DNA from: Takakia lepidozioides
Taxonomy: Eukaryota > Streptophyta > Takakiopsida > Takakiales > Takakiaceae
NCBI GenBank assembly: GCA_030704615.1
Contig: CM060733.1
Coordinates: 47,370,001-47,430,000, forward strand
Direction: 5' to 3'
Length of the DNA stretch: 60,000 nt
Shown: positions 33,637-46,255 of the stretch, in pieces
Layout: every line of letters begins with the position of its first letter
How positions within the stretch are numbered: the first letter of the stretch is position 1
Position numbers and translations under genes: made by a program
Notes under the pieces: generated by a model
Seen by the model: the letters and a program-made list of their open reading frames with translations, nothing else
Databases searched by the model: none
Told to the model about the DNA's origin: nothing

Positions 33637-36600
33637 ATGAGTCACAGTAGGGCGGGGATGGGAGGAGGTGGGGGTGGCTCGGCTGGAATACCTGCGAGTT
33701 CGCGGAAGGTGGTGCAGAGCCTCAAGGAGATTGTGGGGAACAGCGATGATGAGATCTATGCAATGCTCAAAGAGTGTAACATGGATTTGGACGAGACTGC
33801 GCAACGGCTTCTCAACCAGGGTGCTTTTTCATATGCTCTACCCCTGCATTCTGCTTCAATTTGCTCTGCTTCTCGCATGCGCCAGACTCCTAACCTAGCA
33901 CAACCTATTGATGTTTAGTGTTTTTCTTTCTCCTTTTTCGTGCCTTATAGCACTTCTTTATCCTTTCTCCTTCTGCATGTCTGGTTCTGGCAACCCTGTG
34001 CCTCACCAGTCCACAATATGCTCACTTACAGGTTTGAGTATACAGGTGTCTCCATTTATTGCGACTCTTTTTGAATATAAATATCCGCTGCGTGGGTTCG
34101 TGTGCCAGTACTTTTCTAGCGATGGTTTCTCTGTGTCTGTTCGCAGTCTTTAATGCTTCTGTTCTCGATACAAGTCCTGCATTGTACTTCATTCTACCCA
34201 TCCCACACATCCAAAGCTCACTGGAAAGCATAGTTCTGTTTGGGCTCATCTCCTTGCATTACTTTTTTGCATTTTTAAATCAAGGCGCTTCTGATATCAG
34301 CTTCTCCTGGTCCTCGTTTTTTGTTGCGTAGATCTCTTCTCTTCGGAATTCATGGTCTCACTGTTATCTTTGCTTATGGCCTGTAAAGTTCTTAGTTTTA
34401 CTGCCTTCTTTGGCCCAGGGTATTCTCTTTCAGTTGCCTTTTTCCTTGCATGCGCGTCAATCCAAAGTCAGCTGTGTTTGTTCTGTGTTTCTCAAGGACA
34501 TGGACGTGCCTCTGCACCAGAGAAGCTAGGGTTAATGGGATCTCAACATGTCTTGATAATGTGTATGTTCGCTCTCTTGTTTTTGCAGGAGGTATTGGAG
34601 CTGCGCCTCTCCCCTGCTACTTCAAAGCTCCCTCAGCGATATACTCTAATTAAGTTTGTGCCTGTCTTGCTGTCTGTTTCGGGTTGTCTGTTGCGCGTTG
34701 ACGATTCTTTGCTTTGGTGGTGGTTGTGCAGACCCTTTTCATGAAGTAAAACGAAAGAGGGATAAGAAGAAAGAGGTGAGGTCCGTTCCAGATATCCAGA
34801 TGAACAAGTGTTGTTAGAGCATTAGCTTTTTTATGGGCTATGGTAAACTGATCTTTCTAATATGTGGACTTACGTGTATGGCAGGAGAAAATGATGGAAA
34901 CAAGTTTGTAAGCTTTTTGGTGACCAGGATGTTACCCTCTTATCTTTGTTGTTTATGTTCTACAAGTCTTCCCATTCTGCCCTATTTCAGGCTGCTCACT
35001 TCATTTTAATATTTTGTTACACAACAGGCTTGCCTCACACAGCATTGGAAGTATTGATGAGCAAATCATCCTTCCTTCTATCCAATTGGAGAGATACTTT
35101 GACTGCCACTGTTTACATGTTCTAATGCATTGATGTAACTAACAGTTGATTTCCTTATTCAGTAACAGTGTCACATGGATTATGTTGCTAGATTTTGTTG
35201 AGTTCATCTCTAGCTTCTGTTACACTTAAAATATCTCTTTCTGAACTACTCTCTACTGTCCAAGAGAAGGGAGGGAGTTCAAGGTATGTGATTAGTGATG
35301 AGAAATTGGTTTTGTAGGGTGGACCAAACAAGGATTCATCAGACATGAGAGGGAGGTCTGGCAGTGGCGGCTTCTCCAATCGAGGTGGCCGTGGCTCTGG
35401 TCGGGGCAGCTCCATTTCCCGTAATGTTTCACAAGGTGAACCTTTAATGTTTTCTCTTATCTCATGTCTTGATTAACATCTTTGTGCACGAGCGTTTTTA
35501 GCCTCGACCCACTTTAATAGTGGCAGAAATAAGCTCTTCAATATTTATCAATCTGAAAGGATTTTGAGAGTGGGTCCAATTAAGACTGTCTACTGGTGAC
35601 TGAAGAGAGCTTTCTCGCTAATATACCCTCCATCTAAATGACATGAGTAGATCATACGGGTGGCCGCGGCAAGCCCTTTGCAAGAGAGAATGGGATTCAT
35701 CCCAGCACAAGGGGACCCAGTGCAGCCTCTACTCCCAGTCCATCAGCTCCAATATACAGTCAACCCAAGCCTGTGCCTTCTGGTTCTAGGTGAGAATCAT
35801 CTGCAGTTGCTAAGTTGGCTGTTGTCATTGGTTTTGCCTATACTTTGCTGTGCATTCTAGCCTTTCTGGCAGTTCCTGTTCCTCTGGTTGTTAGTAGATC
35901 AGTATTTATGTTTTGGGAACAAAGGAAATCTCTCTTGGATGCTGATGTGTTCAACTGTGGCTGTAACCACCCTAGATGGCTCAAGTAATTGAAGTCTAGG
36001 TACACATCTGTAGTGTGTTGACTTCAAATTAGGTGAATGGTTTCTCTGGATTTTTGGAGCAGCAGCACAGGGCCAGCTTCAACAGTTAGCAGCTCAGGGA
36101 GCCTCCCAAATGGAAGTTCTCTCTATTCACGGTCGCCGCCGGTTCCACAAGGGGCATGGGGCTCAGGACATGCAACTATGGCAGACATGCTGAAATCCAA
36201 TGGTGCTCCACCAAACCCACCTATTCTGACCCAGGCCTCTTCTCCTACCATGGTGCAACCTGCTGTGAGCCAGTCTTACCTATCAGGTGCACCAATTGCA
36301 TCGACGGCAGTGTCATCTGGTTTTTACTCCTCCCCTACCGATCCTGTGCTTCATCCATCCTTGGATCCTCGTGCCACAGGGCCACAAGGTGCGATTAAGC
36401 GTGTTGTGGGAACAGTGGGGCACCAACGTCCTATAGGTGATCGACCATCGACTTCTATCACTAATGAGACCGCAACTGTTTCAATGGCTCCATCACAGCC
36501 ATCGCACATCACACAAGCCATTGTGGCTCCTGCATCTGGTAATTTGGAGACAGAGGTTCAGTCAAACAGGCCCTCCACACCTCCCCTGGCAGTTTCCCCT

Positions 36601-39567
36601 CCATTGTTGCAAGACCCACCTGTGAATCAAGCTGCTCTAACTGAACCCAGCATTTCTGTTGGGTCTCAAACCCACCAGGTGGGAGGTGCCATCCCCACCG
36701 GCATGACAGGTACTGCAGGTTCGAGACAAGTATTAGGTGGATCTCAATTCACTGGCAGGCCCGCTTATCCTCCTCAGCAACAGCCGCCGGTTGGTACGCA
36801 AAAAGGTAACCATGTTCTTGGTTGTAGTAAACAGCCTAGCGACGGGATGCACAAGTTTCTGGTTGTGGCAGATTCTGCTAGACTGAGGCAATAGCTGAGT
36901 TTGAAATGCTCAGTGCTACCATTTCCCTATGGTTTGTACTAGTATGATAGAGGCAGGTGATGTATCTTGACAATCTTCATGTGAGCCCCGACTGCATTTC
37001 CTACCTCGAATCTTGTGTAGAGAACATGGTTAGTCTGCAGCATCCTGACATTGAGATGTGGGGGCAGAGTGGAAGCCCAAAGGAGCAGTGCAGAACTCCC
37101 TAGGAGTGGTTACAGAGGCGCCAGAGCCTCCAATAGTGGCAAGGGAGACAAGCAGAATGACTTCCCAACTGCATGCACTCAACATGCATGATGATCAGCC
37201 AGTGATCATTCCCAATCATCTTCAGGTGCCTGAAGCAGACCGCACACGCTTGAGCTTTGGCAGTTTTACTGCTGGCTTTGGAACAAGCTTTTCAGCAGGC
37301 TTTGGTGCTGAGGAGGCGAACAATAGCTCATTGACTATTGTGGAGAGTGCACCAGCAGTGGAGACACCAGTAGAGCAGCCTACCCCTGCCAGGTAATGAA
37401 CTTTGTGCAATGGTGGGGCTAACCAATCTTTGCTGCCCTCTGCTTGATGATCTGACGTGAAAATAAGCATCAGGGAATCTTAAGAAGATGTGGAGTGGTC
37501 TACAGTATGTAGTTTCTTTTGTAGTGTGGGTGAGCCAGCCCTTTGCTTGGCAATGATATGCACTGTGTCATCATAGGTGCTGGTTTGGGTTTTTGCGTAT
37601 TGTGCATCCTCATTGTGGGCTTAGCTAACTTGACATCCATCGTAGTAGTCACCTGCTGTTGGTGCACTGTTAATATATGTTGAAAGAGAGAATCATGGAC
37701 TGGACTAAGGATTGGCATAACCTGTGTCTGGGTTGCAGCGTTGTGGTGCCTGTGGCATTGGCTCAAAGCTATGTGCATCCAGCAGCGCCCGCACCTGTGG
37801 AGAACATGATTTCAAGCGACGAAGTGGCCTCTGTCACCCTTCCAGCCCAAGTGGCTCCTCAGCTGGAGCTACCAAAACCTGATCCAGTAGTGCAGCAAAT
37901 CCCCCAGTATCCTTATTTGCCAGCCGTGACAAATTATCCCACGTTTAACTTGATTCCGCAGATGCCTGTTGGTCAGTATTCATATGAGCCAGCAGATACG
38001 CAAACACAGGATGTCTCACGACTGCCCAACTTGATGGTACAATACCTTTCTTTCTGTCAAGGACAGTCATATCTTGAAGTCCATGTATCATTCTTTGAAT
38101 CAGTTGCATGGAATAATATTATGTGTGATGCATGATTAGGTCAGATTACAAGGGTTGTGAATCCTACTGTATGCCCCATGGTCTGCACAAGAGAGATGCT
38201 ATACATTGTGAAAGATTGGTGATGAAGTGTTGGTTGGGATTGCAGCAACCATACACAGATCCATCCACTAGCTACTACCCACCTGCTTTCCGTCCAGGCA
38301 CAGATGGAGATGCACGATATCCTCCCTTTATGACATCAAATACACCAAAACAGTATAATGGCAATATGGGCCTCATGACTGGTGCTAGTCTTCCATCGAA
38401 TCAAGAGGTCAGAAATCTGCTCATTCTGTTTTGACGGCTGGTGATGGTAGACAGTTGCAGCAGCTTAGAGGACTGACATTTATGGAATTGTTGTTGGGTG
38501 CAGAGTGGGAACTCTATGTTGGCATCATCAGGGCCGAGTTCTGCACCCACATCCCAACCTCTGAATAACCCGCAGACTCCCAGCATGGCTCAACAAGCAC
38601 TGCCAATGCATGCATATTCAGCTCAGCCGCCACCAGGCCATTTTGGTAATATGTTTGGCTACCAGTATGTGCCGTCCAACTATACGTACATGCATGCACC
38701 TTATCAGCATAATTATAGTCCAGGTAACAGTGCGTATGCCCAGCCACCCACAGGCTCAACGTATCCTCCAGCTTCCCCTTCCGCGTACCCGGCGGGCGGT
38801 GGTGCCCCTGTCAAATATCCTCTGACGCAATATAAGTCTGGTGCCTCTGGCAATGCTCCTCATTCTGCGGCTGCTGGGGTTTATGGAGGCTACACCACTG
38901 CACCTTCAGGATATGCCACCATTCCCACAGTGACAGCTGCTAATGCAACTGGATATGATGATGTTGGTGGACCTCAGTACAAAGACAACACTCTCTACAT
39001 CCCAAACCAGCAGGTAATACATGTCCGTCAGTACACATCATTTTGTTTTGAGTTGTTATCTTAAAGTCATGGTTTGATTTTAGGTCTCTTCGGCAGTGTC
39101 AGCCCAAGCAGAGACTGTAGATCTCCCCACTGGACTATACTTTTCTCAGTGCATCCAGGTCTACTTTGTTGTGATTGGAAGGAAACAGGCATCTTGTCAC
39201 CTCTTCTATAATAGAAAAGCAGGTAGGATTTTGAAGGCAAGTTGATGTTGGTGCTATGCAGGGGGAGGGAGTGTGGATTCAGACTCCTGTACCACGAGAC
39301 ATGGGGCCCACAGCAGGCATGCAGACTAGTTCGTATTACAATCTGGCCGGCCAAGGCCAGCACAGTGCATATGGTCACACACAGCAACCCACACATACCC
39401 ACCCTGCTGCAGCATATGCAAATGTCTACCAGTCAGGTCCTGCTCCCAATGCACATCAGTTGCTGCAACAACCCCAGGCCATGGGTGGTGGGGGTGCTGG
39501 CAGTGGGCAAGCTGGAGCTTACCAGCAACCACAACGTGCACAACAGACGTGGCCGAACAGCTACTAA
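33637..39567 (+). CDS. GIP1: GBF-interacting protein 1-like (DUF1296 / GIP1_N)
   Basis: Ten exons with consistent phases give 947 aa: 33637-33820, 34732-34775, 35318-35435, 35651-35789, 36060-36805, 37056-37392, 37739-38036, 38246-38407, 38504-39013 and 39262-39567. The N-terminus carries the UBA-like DUF1296 domain (about residues 18-76): IPASSRKVVQSLKEIVG, EIYAMLKECNMDLDETAQRL, then DPFHEVKRKRDKKKE across the first intron. An RGG-like stretch follows (NRGGRGSGRGSS), then a long Ser/Pro/Gln-rich disordered region with a family block FGSFTAGFGTSFSAGFG, and a Tyr/Gln/Pro-rich C-terminus ending TWPNSY. In Arabidopsis, GIP1 binds G-box factors and promotes their DNA binding; family members are probably nuclear cofactors. 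The first intron (911 bp) is by far the longest. The donor after exon 8 (GAG|GTCAGA) is weak. The gene appears intact. Confidence 0.9.
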
Positions 39568-42009
39568 CTGCAAGCTGGGTATGGAGAATGCTGACTTCAC
39601 CTAAATTGATGATCATCATGTAGTTTGCAGTGGCTGCAGGAGCCACTTTAGGAGGTCTGATTTTAGTTGGGTAGGCAGAATTAGCTGGCCCAAGAGAGGA
39701 GGCCTAAGAAGAGTGTACATAAAAGTTTGACGAAAATGGTAGTATGTTAAAGGCAAATGAGAATCTTGGTCTTTGCCAGATACGTGTTTAATTATGATGG
39801 TTTTTACATGCTTGATGACATAGATTGGTGCGGAAGCTCAGAACACGTATCATTTCATAATGTCATACTCCCTCACCAGGTCCGATCGCTGTTGTGGCGG
39901 TCGATTGATGCCGTTCTTTTATATTTGTGGATACATAGTGTTGTCCTAGTGCTCTCTTTTTTACTCTCAAATTTACTTTTTATATAGTGGTTGGTTAATT
40001 ACTGGTTGCCAAGCTGGAGCCAGTGGCCTGTCTTGGACGCGGGATAAGAGTGTTCTATCAAAGTCTAAGCTGATTGGAACTATTCACGATTCTTACAGAA
40101 CTCGCATCCGTTACTTCTGCACCCATGTGCAAGCGCAGATGGATCACGATGTTGTGTCATTGATCGATGATTAGCCTGGGGAACAACTATGCTCTTTTCG
40201 TTTGAGAAGAGGTCACATGCTGCTGCTCGGCCGACTTTTTGGGTACTGGCAGATGCAATGACTTCTGGTTCAGCTTTGTTGTCTCATTAACTAGTTTTTG
40301 TTGGGACTTGGAGCATCACTAGGCAACAGATTTGAAGAGGCTTTTGACCTCCATGATTTAGCTTAGTTTTGGAGGTGTTCATAGTGTTGATATCATGTTC
40401 CCTTTCGCGCTAGACGTAGTTCTTCATGGCAACTTCAACAAAATTGATGTCAAGTACACTTTCTCTTACATGTGCATTGCGGACTATGTGCAGTAAGTGA
40501 CCACAATGTATGGGAGGTGAAGCGGAGAGGGTTCAAGATCCACCTTTGCTGGTGTAAATTATGGAATGAAAATTTTGGGGGTTGTCGTAGTGTAATATGG
40601 TGTGGTGTGGTGGTTGTTTCTATATGCCGGGAAGCTTTGTGAAGTGAAGTAGCAGAATTTATAACTTCAACCTCAATAAGATATTCTTTTTTAGCAAGTA
40701 TTTGGAGACTGTTTTGGTAAGTCGCTAATGGCCATCACTTTCACTGCAATTCAGTTAGTATCTGAAGATCATATTTCAATGAAATTGGCGAGCCTTGTGT
40801 TGCAACTCGTCTCAAGTACCCACAGAAACTTGACAACCAGTGAAGGTTTGATCGTCCCATTTAGTGTTGTCATGGGATAATTGGATATAAAGCGCTTGAT
40901 GGTTGAAACATCATTGTCTTCCCTTATCCCCTAGGGGGTGTCACGTGAAGCTTGGGACCCACACCAAATGATCACTAAGCGTTATATTTATAAAGCCTCT
41001 AGTTTTCCTTTACTGTTCTTTTAAGGTAAGCAAACCTGGGAGTTACACTGGGAAACAGGCCCTCTAAAGAATTAGCCCCCTTTTATGTAAGCATGCAACT
41101 TCATGCAAGAGTACAGGAAAGGTAGACTATTCCCAGACAGACGTCTATGAATCTGCGTCACCCAGGAAGATTACAGGGCCAAACCACTGGGGTGATACAA
41201 AGTGCACTATGAAACCCAGCTACCAACTTAAGGTGTTTCTACAACTTCACTGAAAAAGACCAAGTGCACATTAACCTGAAGAACAATATTTGTCATTCTC
41301 AAATTATGTACAGATTGCCTGAACCCAATTACCAGACCACTACCAAATGTGGACTGAAAACATGGCAGCTAACATAGTTGAGAGCTGAATAAACTTATGG
41401 CCAAAGGCAGGCAGGCCTGATGACAATAGGTATTATACTCCCTCCTTCTGGTTACCCTACTCTTCTACAGTTATGCAATACACTAGACCACACACCTGGG
41501 CTTATTGAGAAAGCAGAAATGCTCTTCACAGATATACAACCGTCGAACCAACCGCTACTTCATACCTGATCACTTCCTCCAAATATATCCCCTAGTTGAT
41601 ACTACATTGACCTGGGGCCATGGGCTAGTTCAAACCCAAAGCTGTAAAAGAAGCAGACAACATTTGAGGAAGAGTTGACCCAGCCACTTCTTGCCCGTAA
41701 AATTCAGTCTGCACAACCCTGCAAAACTCATCCACTATGCTCAATCAAACCAGCCAATCGACACAGAGGCATCAAACAAAGAACTGCCACAAAACTTCAA
41801 CAATGCCTTTTCACTCATGCTGGCAATATCTGTAAAATAGTTAGAATTCCTGAAAGAATGTACTAATAGTAACACATAGAAGCCCTTGAGATCCTATGAT
41901 GGGCAAGCACAAGTTACACACAACAGCCACTGAAGCCCTCAGCCCGGTTCTTATTTTTTACTCTAGTATAGATGACTTACCCTAGCAAGCACTTCACTGT
42001 GTTGCTCCT
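39568..42009. other. Convergent intergenic region
   Basis: It holds the 3' ends of the plus-strand GIP1-like gene and the minus-strand RING gene. No coding sequence, RNA gene or repeat was recognised. Confidence 0.5.
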
Positions 42010-44271
42010 CTAAGAGTTAGGGCAACTCTGCTGGCACTCATGACCCTCTGCATACGCAGTGGGGCCCATGCTACTTGAGCCACTAGCATTAGAAAGTGGA
42101 AGACGAGTCACTAAAGATCCATTAGAAGCAGCTGATGAGTCGTGCTGCTTGTCTGTTGACTCCAGTGACATACGCTCCAAGACACGCTCCACACCTGCAC
42201 TCATTTCGCGAGCTCGGTCCCCCAAATCTGCTATGACTCCATTCCGCGTTCGTAACCTTTCTCTAAACCCTCGCGTGTTCTTGGTTAAGGACTCCTTGTA
42301 CCTGCCACCATCACAACCAGTTGCTCACCATCACAAACAGCAGTAGTTTGTGAAAAAGAATCCTCATGCTGAGTCCTAGAAACGCTGCTGTCCTCGAAGT
42401 TTGACTCTGAGACGCTCGCTGTCATCGAGATTTCAATGACTCTGAAAATGAGTGAAGCTCTGGAGATTCGGTTGTGTGTTGACTCTCCTCAGTGTCTAGC
42501 AGTACTCTCTGCCTGCTTGCAAAAACCAAATTAGTGGGACTTACACACTCGCAGAAAACATAAACAACCAGCCTGGCAGATTCAAAAAGTTGCGGAGGGC
42601 GATGACTAAATTCCAGAAAAGAGCTGCAGATATGCAGACAAGGACAAGCCAGTGGTAAATAACCGGTGCTGCAGTCACAACCAGAAAGTCCAGCACGACC
42701 TGAGAGAATAGGAGTCCATCGCACCACTGTCACTGGCTGCAACGGACTCGGGAGTGAAGGTCAAGGCCACTGCTGGTGCCTCAGTACTTGGGTTGGCCGT
42801 TGCTGATGATGAAACAGGAACACTGGTCGTTGCACTTCCTTGTGAGTTGCCCACCAGCATAAAATGTGGGGGTCCAGGGGGAGTTGTTGAAGTCCGGAAG
42901 CGAATCGGATCTCTTCTGGCCAGCTGATGAGCTCTGCCCATGGCAGCAGCAGCCAGGTGCTGCATAATGCAATCCTCATCCCCATACGAGGCGTACTGTA
43001 TAAGCCAACAACAGTCCAGCTCTTACCTTCACTGGTGCCAGGAACAGTACAGATACAGCATTGATAAATGGGGTCACTCAAACATGTACAATTGGAAGTC
43101 TTACTCGGTGGAACTCATATTCCTCTACAGCAGATCCTTGGTAAGTGGAAGATGCCTGTATTTTATGATGCCGCAATGCCCGCTCACGCTCCACAGCAGC
43201 AAGCAGCTCTTGGCTGTGAAAGGGAAAGCCACAAATTAGTGCCTTGGCTTCAAAATAGGACTCAACCCAAACTTGTTGCACTTCTATTCAGCATGCTAAC
43301 CATGTCCAGGACATCAGGCAAAGTACCTGTCAGGATCATCCAAGGTGAGCGGGCGCAAGCACATAGGGCATTCCTTACTTCTTTGCGACCTGATAGCCAC
43401 AAACAACACTCTCCATCATTAAGTCGCATTTCATGTAGACCACACTTGCCTGCGCCTCGGATGCAAGCTAAATCAACATATAGCCAAGAATTCCCATAAG
43501 CACACGGTGATCTCATGCCATTAGTCAGGAGGAGTCACATCCTCACGAGCAGGCTTCAGCACTTCGTAAGGCGCCCCACCCAACCGACAAGGACTGCAAA
43601 CTTGTTGAAACAAAACAAACTCACCCAGTCAAACAAGGATGACAACGAACTCACCACTCAAGGATGCACTGAAGGTGGTACTCATGCTTGCAACTAGTCA
43701 CCTGCGTCCATCAGATCCTTGGTTAGAGGAAACCTCCTCAAGAGGCTTCCTAAAACTGCGTGATAGTTGTGCGCTCTAGCTCTCCAGTCCCAATCTCACG
43801 TCATTGTTGGACACCACCATGGATATTTCATTCAAATAAAGCCAAATTCCTCACCCTCACTGTGTGATCTCCAAGAGTAATTACGGCGATATCCTTCAGT
43901 TGCGAATTAACATGTTACCCTGTAAATCCCCCTACAAAATACTACCAACACAACAATTTCCGATTTTGACTAGGTGGACGTGGTGTCAACACCCAACCCA
44001 TCAACTAATCACACACCTTGCCCTATGGAACTGCAAATTGAGGAAACCAAAGCAAATCAGTCTCTTCCGCGGTAAGATGAAAGCTGGTAGCGCAATTGAG
44101 CAACATAGACAGCAACAAAACGCAGATCCATCCACTTCTCGACTTAAAACAAAGTGGCAGGCAGGCATACGCAGCATGGTTATAATCACAGAAGTATTCA
44201 AGACAGATGCTGCATGCATCTTCACATGCCTCCTGCACCCCCCCTTCCACAACCGCTGCTGCTGATGTCAT
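42010..44271 (-). CDS. RHF1A/RHF2A-type RING-H2 E3 ubiquitin ligase, with one abnormal splice site
   Basis: Minus-strand exons: 44271-44171, 43693-43655, 43389-43327, 43213-43105, 42995-42700, 42512-42426 and 42301-42010, about 328 aa. The RING-H2 finger is spread over three exons: C20-x2-C23 (ACSIC), C35-x-H37-x2-H40-x2-C43 (CKHEYHLQC), and C54-x2-C57 (KECPMC). Then come the family blocks SQELLAAVERERALR, EDCIMQHLAAAAMGRAH, ELHSFSESLKSR, YKESLTKNTRGFRERL and EMSAGVERVLERM. RHF ligases in Arabidopsis act in gametogenesis by promoting degradation of a cell-cycle inhibitor. The start is uncertain: a TAG precedes the ATG in frame, but GGTAG|ATG could instead be an acceptor after an upstream exon. 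Exon 2 could begin at 43701 rather than 43693. At the end of exon 6 the expected GT is AT (42425-42424); without splicing there, translation stops at once (CGA TGA) and about 97 C-terminal residues are lost. Confidence 0.8.
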
Positions 44272-44460
44272 CTACCCCACTCTTTAGAGTACAGCGTCCT
44301 CGCAGATCCACAATCCACACCTACCCGTTTGCAAGCAACAGAGAACCCAGCCTCAAACAAGGGGACCAGCCCAACCCCAATTTCTCGCAAAAAAGCAAAC
44401 TTGGCCTCCTTCACAGAAACCCAACAAGGTAAATCGTCCAGTGATTCTCTGCGTCCTCTA

Positions 44461-44510
44461 TCCCTCCCCCTCTCTCTCTCCCTCTCTCTCTCTTTCCCTC
44501 TCTCCCTCTC
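44461..44510 (-). repeat. CT/GA tract upstream of the RING gene
   Basis: A pyrimidine-rich microsatellite on the plus strand, which is GA on the gene's strand, about 190 bp upstream of the proposed start. Probably 5' UTR or core promoter. Confidence 0.7.
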
Positions 44511-45048
44511 AATCTACACACATCTCGCGCGCATCCTCGCAGAGACGAAGCTGCGAGGGTAGGGCATCACCACCGCTAACCATGGTTCCGTTCAACACCT
44601 CGATTGTGGGACCTCAGTTACTTCAGTCAGGACTTGGTTAGCTAAGTGGCCCCTGGTTTGGTTTAATCGAAAAGGAAAACGGAGTCCTGAAAATCGATTA
44701 AAGCAGGAAAAAATAAGCCTGTCGACGGTCATTTCAATGCTAAGAAGCGGATTTTAAATTTTCATTAATAAAAAAGTAATAGACTAAATAAATTTCAAGG
44801 CTTACTTTTCTTTTTCTTTTTCCTTTTTTTCTGGAAGGAACCTGAGAGACGGCTACAGGCTACATGTAAACAAGCTAAGAGTGGCCAGCCTGAAGGCAGA
44901 GGAACCCACAGGGGATTGAGCCCCAGACCGTGTCCCTGGCCAATGCACGGGATTCTTATGACTCAACGTGTAGCTACAATATTTCAAAATACCGTTTGAG
45001 GATACGATTGCTATTTATTCCAGTGCTAAAAATATATGGAGATTCGAC

Positions 45049-45290
45049 TTTTTTTTTTTTTTTTTCCCCCGTGAAAGGGAAACACCTTGGGACAGCTCAC
45101 AAATCAGGCTCCTTAATAATTGTGAGAGGAGGAAATAACCTCTTTCAGAGTAACCTTGGCATGAGGCAGAAGGCTCAAGGACACCGTGCAAGGGAAGGGG
45201 AGAAGAACAGATGTAGCTGGATTTGAACCCAGAATCACCTGGGTGGCACTCACTGCTCTATCCAACTGAGCTACTGACAGGTGGTGACTA
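45049..45290 (-). mobile_element. tRNA-derived SINE, copy 1
   Basis: On the minus strand an A-box-like TAGCTCAGTTGGATAGAGCA (45273-45254) is followed by a B-box-like GGTTCAAATCC (45229-45219) and, about 170 bp on, an A17-class tail (plus-strand T run 45049-45066). The acceptor and anticodon stems do not pair, so it is not a working tRNA gene. Head, body and tail match a tRNA-derived SINE. Confidence 0.7.
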
Positions 45291-45520
45291 TGTTGAGAGA
45301 TGTGCTGCTGACACGACAACCAAGTTGTAATGGGCACATACCAAAGTGGTTGTGGGTTCAATCCACCGATTGGTGTCACAAAGGTGTCCACCTTCCTAAC
45401 CGAAGGCAGTAATCCTTTGGGGTGAAGAGACACCATAATTTGCGCTTCTTTAATATAATTATTATATAATAATATAATTATTGTTATTATTTCTATTATT
45501 ATTAATATGATGTAGTTTTT
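45290..45520 (+). mobile_element. SINE-like piece with AT-rich tail
   Basis: A plus-strand B-box-like GTGGGTTCAATCC lies near 45353. About 90 bp later the sequence passes into a TAATATAATTATT-type repeat (45445-45520). It abuts copy 1 head to head. No clear A box was seen. Confidence 0.4.
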
Positions 45521-45659
45521 GTATTTTTAAAGAAAATATCTGCATAATAAGTTGATACTATGTGGTGGTATTTAGTATCTAGCAATGTTAGTTCGAATAT
45601 TTATAAAAAGACTCGGTAATAGAATGGCTCTGATTTTTCAGTCTCCTATTAGAAAACAA

Positions 45660-45906
45660 CAGTCGGTAGCTCTGTTGGATAAGTGGACTGACTGTGTGCC
45701 ACCGACCATGTGGGGATTGGTACTGTCTGGTTTTGTGACCTTCGGTGGGTGTGGGTTCAAACTTCTATACTTATGCCTGCATGGCTTACAGCGGTTTCCC
45801 CCTCCGAGTCATTGTAGGGGCCCGCATTGTTTCCAGGTTTCCTTTTCAGAAAATACAGAAAAAGTTAAGTCAAGCTTTCCTCCCCTTTCACCCAAAAAAA
45901 AAAGAA
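45660..45906 (+). mobile_element. tRNA-derived SINE, copy 2
   Basis: A plus-strand head CAGTCGGTAGCTCTGTTGGA (A-box-like) is followed about 80 bp later by GTGGGTTCAAACTTC (B-box-like). The copy ends CCTTTCACCC followed by an A-rich tail (45893-45906). Copy 1 also ends CCTTTCAC plus poly(A), supporting one family. Orientation is opposite to copy 1. Confidence 0.65.
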
Positions 45907-46189
45907 AGGTAAAGTCAAAGTAAACACCGAGGCGGAGAGGATCATAGAGGCGATCTCCCTACTTGTGTGTGCATTCCTGGAACATCCAAAAGCACAAGAT
46001 GACCAAAGAAAGCACCATGGATGTAGTAGTACTACCATAAATGCCCTCAAAAGGCCAACCTACCTCACTGGCCGGTATTGTCAATAGTTACTGCTAAACA
46101 AATGCATGCAATTCATGCAAGCCCTGCCCTCTAGTAATTACGAATAGATAGTAAAAATCTGGTAGATCACACAGTGTTTATTAATAAAT

Positions 46190-46255
46190 ATCGCAGTAAC
46201 AGGATTTGAGCCCTGAATCACCCGGGTGGCACACAGGGTAATATCCTCATAAGCA
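46190..46255 (-). mobile_element. SINE fragment, copy 3
   Basis: The minus-strand GTGCCACCCGGGTGATTCAG and GGCTCAAATCCTG match the anticodon-to-B-box part of copy 1 (GTGCCACCCAGGTGATTCTG). No tail was seen. Confidence 0.55.

Noticed and set aside
33235-33804. Overlapping frames on both strands in the GIP1-like leader
   Set aside because: They are driven by CT/GA-rich composition of the leader and overlap the well-supported first exon in other frames.
45216-45290. tRNA gene on the minus strand
   Set aside because: A-box- and B-box-like sequences are present, but the acceptor and anticodon stems do not pair and a poly(A)-tailed body follows. It fits a SINE head better.
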